Positions 6,458-8,952 of a DNA stretch of 8,952 bases are shown one piece after another. The notes below the pieces were generated by a model. That model ran no database searches. It was given only the letters and a program-made list of their open reading frames with translations, and was not told the origin of the DNA. How positions within the stretch are numbered: position 1 is the first letter of the stretch; each line of letters starts with the position of its first letter. Position numbers and translations under genes: made by a program. This DNA comes from Gammaproteobacteria bacterium. Lineage in GTDB: Bacteria > Pseudomonadota > Gammaproteobacteria > UBA6429 > Thiohalophilaceae. Where the stretch lies: assembly GCA_013152045.1 (NCBI GenBank), contig JAADGZ010000248.1, positions 1-8,952 on the forward strand, written 5' to 3'.

Positions 6458-7243
6458 TTAATCCTTACTGTCTGATGCGTCTTTCGCTGAGGGCGGGTTG
6501 ATCTCGCAAGCGCCCAAATCCGGCAGTTCCAGATCTTCTGGAGCCATATCCATGCATTTCAGACGCTTACACATTTTTTGCATCTGCCCGTCCATGGCAT
6601 GAATATGATCCAGCATACAGTCAATGGCATTCGCGACCGGATCCGGCATGTCATCACGGGTGCCGTAGGCGTCAAAACCTATTTTCTTCGCAAACGCATG
6701 ACGTTTGTCTTCCTTGCTACTACGATCTGATTTGGGCATCACAATACGTCCCGGAATACCCACCACGGTGGCACCATCCGGCACATCTTTTACCACCACA
6801 GCATTAGACCCCACACGCGCACCCATGCCAAGTTTAATCGGTCCCAGAACCTTGGCACCTGCGCCCACCACCACATCGTTACCGAGAGTAGGATGACGTT
6901 TGCCCTTATCCCAACTGGTGCCACCGAGGGTGACACCGTGATAAAGGGTACAGTCGTCACCAATCTCGGCGGTTTCACCAATCACCACACCCATGCCGTG
7001 ATCGATAAAAAAGCGTCGACCAATGGTGGCCCCAGGATGGATTTCAATCCCCGTCATCCAACGGGCAAGATGCGATAATATCCGCGCCAGCCATTTCAGC
7101 TCTCTGTTCCATAGATAATGGGTAAAGCGATGCATAATCACTGCATGCACGCCCGGATAGGCGGTCAATACCTCAAAGCGGTTACGCGCGGCCGGATCAC
7201 GGCCAAACACGCACTGGATGTCTTCTTTTATTCGACTAAACAT
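6458..7243 (-). CDS. cysE: Serine O-acetyltransferase (short CysE type)
   Basis: CysE transfers acetyl from acetyl-CoA to L-serine, giving O-acetylserine, the carbon skeleton for cysteine; cysteine then feeds IscS. The N-terminal part (1-60) is the short helical domain, and residues 66-170 form the left-handed beta-helix of hexapeptide repeats ([33 protein letters not shown]). The catalytic histidine is H82 in FIDHGMG. Its acidic partner is E67 in GIEIHP, where E. coli has Asp; Glu is normal in the short Bacillus-type and Azotobacter-type enzymes. A C-terminal extension (about 171-261) is hydrophilic with an acidic, Lys-poor end and four cysteines (C209, C225, C230, C246). The ATG at 7243 starts MFSRIKEDI, typical of the family, with no clear Shine-Dalgarno. 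It lies 43 nt after trmJ, probably in one transcript. The isc promoter lies beyond its stop codon. Confidence 0.93.
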   Translation of the reverse strand: MFSRIKEDIQCVFGRDPAARNRFEVLTAYPGVHAVIMHRFTHYLWNRELKWLARILSHLARWMTGIEIHPGATIGRRFFIDHGMGVVIGETAEIGDDCTLYHGVTLGGTSWDKGKRHPTLGNDVVVGAGAKVLGPIKLGMGARVGSNAVVVKDVPDGATVVGIPGRIVMPKSDRSSKEDKRHAFAKKIGFDAYGTRDDMPDPVANAIDCMLDHIHAMDGQMQKMCKRLKCMDMAPEDLELPDLGACEINPPSAKDASDSKD

Positions 7244-7263
7244 AATTCGGCTATGGTCTATAT

Positions 7264-7285
7264 CCGGCTCTGCTCAAGCAGCCGG
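7264..7285 (-). other. Stem-loop directly after the trmJ stop codon
   Basis: On the minus strand CCGGCTGC (7285-7278) can pair with GCAG then CCGG (7273-7264), with a TTGA tetraloop and a 2-nt bulge. It starts one base after the trmJ stop. No U-run follows, so at most it is a weak attenuator or an end-protecting structure between trmJ and cysE. It may simply be a short GC-rich palindrome. Confidence 0.35.
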
Positions 7286-7286
7286 T

Positions 7287-8051
7287 TCATGATTTATCTT
7301 CATTCTCGTAGTGATACTTCTGCCCCTGTGCTGCAGACAGGATTCCACGCAGGATATTGACTTCCATTTCATCCAGCTGCGTGCGATTAAACAGGCGCCG
7401 CAAGCGACGCATCAGTTTACGCGGACTGGCCGGATTGAGGAATTTTATATCGGTCAGGGCGACTTCAAAATGTTCATACAGGCCTTCCACTTCCGCCGCT
7501 GTGGCCAGCCGGTAATCCTTTTTATTGGCGATTTTTTTAATTTCAAGCCGCGCCAGAGCTGCCATACGCAGTTCGTAAGCCAACACCTGGGTGGCAGCCG
7601 CCAGGTTCAGGGATGAATATTCCGGATTGGCCGGAATGTTCACCAGATAGTTGCAACGTTCCAGTTCGGCATTGCTCAAACCGGACTGTTCCCGCCCCAT
7701 TACTAGCGCTACGGGCCCCTCTTCGGCGGCTTCCAGCATACGCTCGGCAGATTCACGCGGATTATGCACAGGCCAGGAAATCGACCGCAGGCGGGCGCTG
7801 GCGCCTACCACAAAACAACAATCAGCCAAGGCCTCATCCAGCGTCTCCACTACGATAGCCGAGGCCAGCAGATCATCCGCACCCGAGGCACGCGAGGTCG
7901 CCATAGAATGAGGGAATAAATCCGGCTTAACCAGATAGAGCTGGCTCAGACCCATATTCTTCATCGCCCGCGCTACCGCGCCTATATTGCCGGGATGACT
8001 GGTATACATCAGTACTACCCGCACCTGGGAAAGATCCACCTCGCCTGCCAT
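7287..8051 (-). CDS. trmJ: TrmJ, tRNA (Cm32/Um32) 2'-O-methyltransferase
   Basis: TrmJ methylates the 2'-OH of nucleotide 32 in the anticodon loop of several tRNAs using S-adenosylmethionine. It is a SPOUT-class (trefoil knot) enzyme that acts as a dimer. The 254 residues compare with 246 in E. coli. Motifs seen are VLMYTSHPGNIGAVARAMKN (13-32), GREQSGLSNAEL (119-130) and the knot segment NPEYSSLNLA (142-151). The basic C-terminal region RKLMRRLRRLFNR (211-223) followed by NILRGIL (232-238) matches the family's tRNA-binding extension. The ATG at 8051 has no clear Shine-Dalgarno, and homologues also begin shortly before this VRVVL strand. It is divergent from suhB and followed by cysE. Confidence 0.94.
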   Translation of the reverse strand: MAGEVDLSQVRVVLMYTSHPGNIGAVARAMKNMGLSQLYLVKPDLFPHSMATSRASGADDLLASAIVVETLDEALADCCFVVGASARLRSISWPVHNPRESAERMLEAAEEGPVALVMGREQSGLSNAELERCNYLVNIPANPEYSSLNLAAATQVLAYELRMAALARLEIKKIANKKDYRLATAAEVEGLYEHFEVALTDIKFLNPASPRKLMRRLRRLFNRTQLDEMEVNILRGILSAAQGQKYHYENEDKS

Positions 8052-8061
8052 ATATAAACTA

Positions 8062-8091
8062 TTTCTACCTGCTCAGGATTTTGCTGACCAA
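8062..8091 (-). promoter_or_regulatory. Tentative trmJ promoter
   Basis: TTGGTC (8091-8086) and TAGAAA (8067-8062) on the minus strand are 18 nt apart. Initiation would fall only a few bases before the trmJ ATG, giving an almost leaderless message, which would fit the missing Shine-Dalgarno. The -35 hexamer overlaps the one proposed for suhB on the other strand. The match is modest. Confidence 0.3.
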
Positions 8092-8113
8092 AAGCCGCGG
8101 CTCCTGTTAGAAT
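8084..8113 (+). promoter_or_regulatory. Likely suhB promoter with extended -10
   Basis: CTGACC (8084-8089) and TAGAAT (8108-8113) are 18 nt apart, and TGT (8105-8107) in front of the -10 forms an extended -10 (TGn). Transcription from about 8120 would start just before the hairpin and boxA and give a leader of roughly 170 nt. Confidence 0.6.
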
Positions 8114-8121
8114 ACGCGCCC

Positions 8122-8152
8122 CTGTGATATTCACAGTAAACGCTCTTTAAGA
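8122..8152 (+). promoter_or_regulatory. Hairpin plus boxA in the suhB leader
   Basis: CGCTCTTTAAGA (8141-8152) fits the bacterial boxA consensus YGCTCTTTAANA, the RNA site bound by NusB/S10 in rRNA antitermination. Four bases upstream is a small perfect hairpin, CTGTGA (8122-8127), loop TAT, TCACAG (8131-8136). This gives the boxB-boxA order seen in rRNA leaders. SuhB is itself part of the Nus antitermination complex, and in E. coli a boxA in the suhB 5' UTR mediates repression of suhB by Nus factors. The same feedback is inferred here. The TGTGA/TCACA arms are only 3 nt apart, too close for a CRP site. Confidence 0.65.
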
Positions 8153-8292
8153 TAATTTCCTGTCTTTGTGCCCTGCTGCGGACAAACAAAATGTTTAGCC
8201 GCAAACCGGGCGCTGACGAAGTGTACACGAAACCGACATCAGGCTGAACTGAAACACCAAACAGAACAGCCGAATAGAAAGAGGACTACCCC

Positions 8293-8952
8293 GTGCATCC
8301 TATGCTCAATATTGCCATCCGCGCCGCCCGCAAAGCTGGCGATGTCATTGCCCGTCATGCGGATCAGATCGATCACCTGACCATTACTGAAAAATCACAA
8401 AACGATTTTGTCAGCGAAGTAGATCAAATGGCGGAACAGGAAATCATCCAGATCATCCGCAAAGCCTACCCGGATCACTCCTTTCTGGCCGAAGAAAGCG
8501 GGCGCAGCGATGGTAATGAGGAATATCAGTGGATCATCGATCCACTGGACGGCACCACCAATTTTCTTTACGGTTTCCCTCAGTTTTCGGTCTCCATTGC
8601 TCTGCGCCACAAGGGCCGGCTAAGCCAGGCCGTGGTTTATGATCCCATGCGCCAGGAACTGTTCAGTGCCAGCCGGGGCGAAGGCGCCCAGGTCAATGGT
8701 CGACGTCTACGGGTCAGCAAGCGCAAGGATCTACGCGGCGCCCTGCTCGGCACCGGCATCCCCTTCAAAGCCTCGCAAATGGGCGAAATGTCCGACGCCT
8801 ATTTTGAAATGATGAAAGCTCTGATTCCCGGCAGTGCGGGCATTCGCCGCGCAGGCTCCGCCGCTCTCGATCTGGCCTATGTAGCCGCCGGACGGCTGGA
8901 CGGATTCTGGGAGCTGGATCTAAAAATCTGGGATATGGCGGCAGGTGTGTTA
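8293..8952 (+). CDS. suhB: SuhB, inositol-monophosphatase-family Nus factor (partial)
   Basis: The first 220 codons are present, and the gene runs off the window (E. coli SuhB has 267 residues). The family hydrolyses inositol-1-phosphate with Mg2+; in E. coli SuhB also joins the Nus complex during rRNA transcription. Metal-site residues are visible: E67 (LAEESG), D83 and D86 in IDPLDGTTNF (82-91), and D214 in IWDMAAG (212-218). RRAGSAALDLAYVAAGRLDGF (185-205) is the usual active-site wall. The start is the GTG at 8293, which gives MHPMLNIAIRAARKAG, almost identical to the E. coli N-terminus, with GAGGA 7 nt upstream. An in-frame ATG three codons later (8302) is less well placed. The leader carries a boxA. 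Confidence 0.95.
   Translation, partial: MHPMLNIAIRAARKAGDVIARHADQIDHLTITEKSQNDFVSEVDQMAEQEIIQIIRKAYPDHSFLAEESGRSDGNEEYQWIIDPLDGTTNFLYGFPQFSVSIALRHKGRLSQAVVYDPMRQELFSASRGEGAQVNGRRLRVSKRKDLRGALLGTGIPFKASQMGEMSDAYFEMMKALIPGSAGIRRAGSAALDLAYVAAGRLDGFWELDLKIWDMAAGVL

Noticed and set aside
8122..8136. CRP- or FNR-like site at CTGTGATATTCACAG
   Set aside because: CRP needs six bases between TGTGA and TCACA and here there are three; the FNR core TTGAT/ATCAA is absent. The hairpin-boxA reading explains it better.
8168..8380. 70-codon open frame in the suhB leader running into suhB in another frame
   Set aside because: It begins with GTG without a Shine-Dalgarno, overlaps suhB by nearly 90 bases, and has no recognisable composition or motif. 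It was considered as a leader peptide, but nothing supports that.

Overview
The window is a chromosomal segment of a gammaproteobacterium. It carries the housekeeping iron-sulfur cluster (ISC) assembly operon in the order iscR-iscS-iscU-iscA-hscB-hscA-fdx-iscX on the minus strand. Upstream of it, also on the minus strand, are cysE and trmJ, and divergent from these the start of suhB on the plus strand. The suhB/trmJ/iscR neighbourhood is the one known in Escherichia coli; the cysE between trmJ and iscR is the Azotobacter/Pseudomonas-type arrangement. Protein sequences resemble E. coli ISC proteins closely, with every key residue I checked in place. I cannot name a genus; a sulfur-oxidiser/Chromatiales-like or methanotroph-like lineage is only a guess, from base composition and the kind of dispersed repeats.

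Layout from right to left. suhB (8293 to window end, partial, + strand) has a leader of about 170 nt holding a small hairpin and a perfect-looking boxA, which suggests feedback by the Nus complex of which SuhB is a member. trmJ (tRNA Cm32/Um32 methyltransferase) and cysE (serine acetyltransferase, giving O-acetylserine for cysteine) follow on the minus strand. The isc operon then starts at a clear sigma70-type promoter whose -35 lies inside an IscR type 1 operator. IscR senses [2Fe-2S] supply, IscS takes sulfur from cysteine, IscU is the scaffold, IscA an A-type cluster/iron carrier, HscB/HscA the co-chaperone/chaperone that act on IscU through its LPPVK motif, Fdx the [2Fe-2S] electron donor and IscX the small acidic regulator of IscS. 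CysE next door makes functional sense because cysteine is the sulfur source.

The genes are conventional. The less ordinary material is in the spaces. Genes from iscU to hscB are tightly packed (13 to 15 nt gaps), but hscB-hscA is opened to about 307 nt and hscA-fdx to 169 nt, both filled with dispersed repeats: GTAG-headed REP-like hairpins and a GCAAAGACGC palindromic repeat. In the hscB-hscA gap the last nine codons of hscB plus the adjoining palindromic repeat occur twice, a decayed tandem duplication with a REP-like element at the junction. Beyond iscX (1-277) there is no gene, only nested inverted repeats around a third common dispersed repeat.

I found no mobile-element gene, CRISPR array, tRNA, rRNA or novel multi-gene system. 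The best leads are the suhB boxA leader, the duplicated hscB tail, and the hairpin between iscR and iscS.
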